A DNA stretch of 64,000 bases from Fratercula arctica (lineage: Eukaryota; Chordata; Aves; Charadriiformes; Alcidae), in assembly GCA_947846985.1 (NCBI GenBank), contig CANTUZ010000004.1, positions 49,205,672-49,269,671 on the forward strand. The letters run 5' to 3'. The notes below the pieces were generated by a model. It saw only the letters and a program-made list of their open reading frames with translations, had not been told where the DNA came from and did not search any database. Below are positions 63,783 through 64,000 of the stretch, in pieces (within the stretch, counting starts at the first letter, position 1; each line of letters opens with the position of its first letter). A program made the translations under genes and the position numbers.

Positions 63783-64000
63783 AAACACTTTAACAATTTC
63801 TCCTCTGTCTCTGAAGTTCCATCTTGGATAAAGAAGAAAAGATCACAAGATTTTAGATGATTTCCCCATAACACAAATGTAGGTGTTTCTTGATGATTGC
63901 AATTCTGTTTTTTCTGCCTACGGGACTAAAATTAGCCAGTGAGAACACAGAAGGTTGGTCCCTTTTTTCAGTTCCTTCACGTTATTTCCTATTCTTCGCT

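Larger units (their letters stand above)
58339..64000 (-). other. FAM53A: FAM53A 5' UTR intron, continuing beyond the window
   Basis: Sequence upstream of the start-codon exon is AT-rich, with G/T-rich and poly-T tracts at 62.43 and 63.77 kb. No CpG-rich promoter, coding exon or RNA gene was seen, so the transcription start probably lies past 64000. A small non-coding exon inside this stretch cannot be excluded. Confidence 0.6.

Noticed and set aside
1..64000. CRISPR array, prophage, operon or intact endogenous retrovirus
   Set aside because: No regularly spaced repeats, no packed gene clusters, no LTR pair and no gag/pol-like reading frames were seen. The typical avian CR1 tail (tandem ATTCTATG) was also looked for and not found.

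Overview
The window is vertebrate genomic DNA. It is most likely from a bird, or failing that another sauropsid. This rests on interspersed repeats being almost absent, many T-rich tracts broken by GG or GGG, AT-rich introns, and a spliced gene whose protein I recognise as FAM53A (also called DNTNP, dorsal neural-tube nuclear protein). The species cannot be named from the sequence alone.

One protein-coding gene can be supported. FAM53A lies on the minus strand and fills most of the window. Four coding exons join in frame with consensus splice sites: 58169-58092 (start codon), 50949-50895, 48609-47807 and 8910-8587 (stop). Together they encode 419 residues. Intron phases are 0, 1 and 0. The exon with the start codon continues upstream as 5' UTR to a probable acceptor at 58339. 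That UTR has four short upstream ORFs and an in-frame stop ahead of the true start. The promoter and first exon are not visible and should lie beyond position 64000. The best poly(A) signal is at 7737-7742, giving a 3' UTR of roughly 0.85-0.9 kb.

Layout. 1-7.7 kb: intergenic DNA downstream of FAM53A. Its first ~5 kb is more GC- and CpG-rich than the rest, and 600-760 holds a compact motif cluster that could be regulatory. 7.7-8.9 kb: 3' UTR and last coding exon. 8.9-47.8 kb: a 38.9 kb intron with simple repeats, G-runs and small inverted repeats but no recognisable second gene. 47.8-48.6 kb: the main coding exon. 48.6-50.9 kb: a short intron containing what looks like an ancient CR1/L3-type LINE 3' end. 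50.9 kb: a 55-base exon. 50.9-58.1 kb: intron with G/T-rich tracts. 58.1-58.3 kb: start-codon exon. 58.3-64 kb: intron in the 5' UTR.

I found no evidence of a novel multi-gene system, CRISPR array, intact transposon, tRNA or rRNA. The points most worth a second look are the uORF cluster, the motif-dense element at 600-760, the small structured inverted repeats, the G-quadruplex-capable tracts and the ancient repeat remnant.
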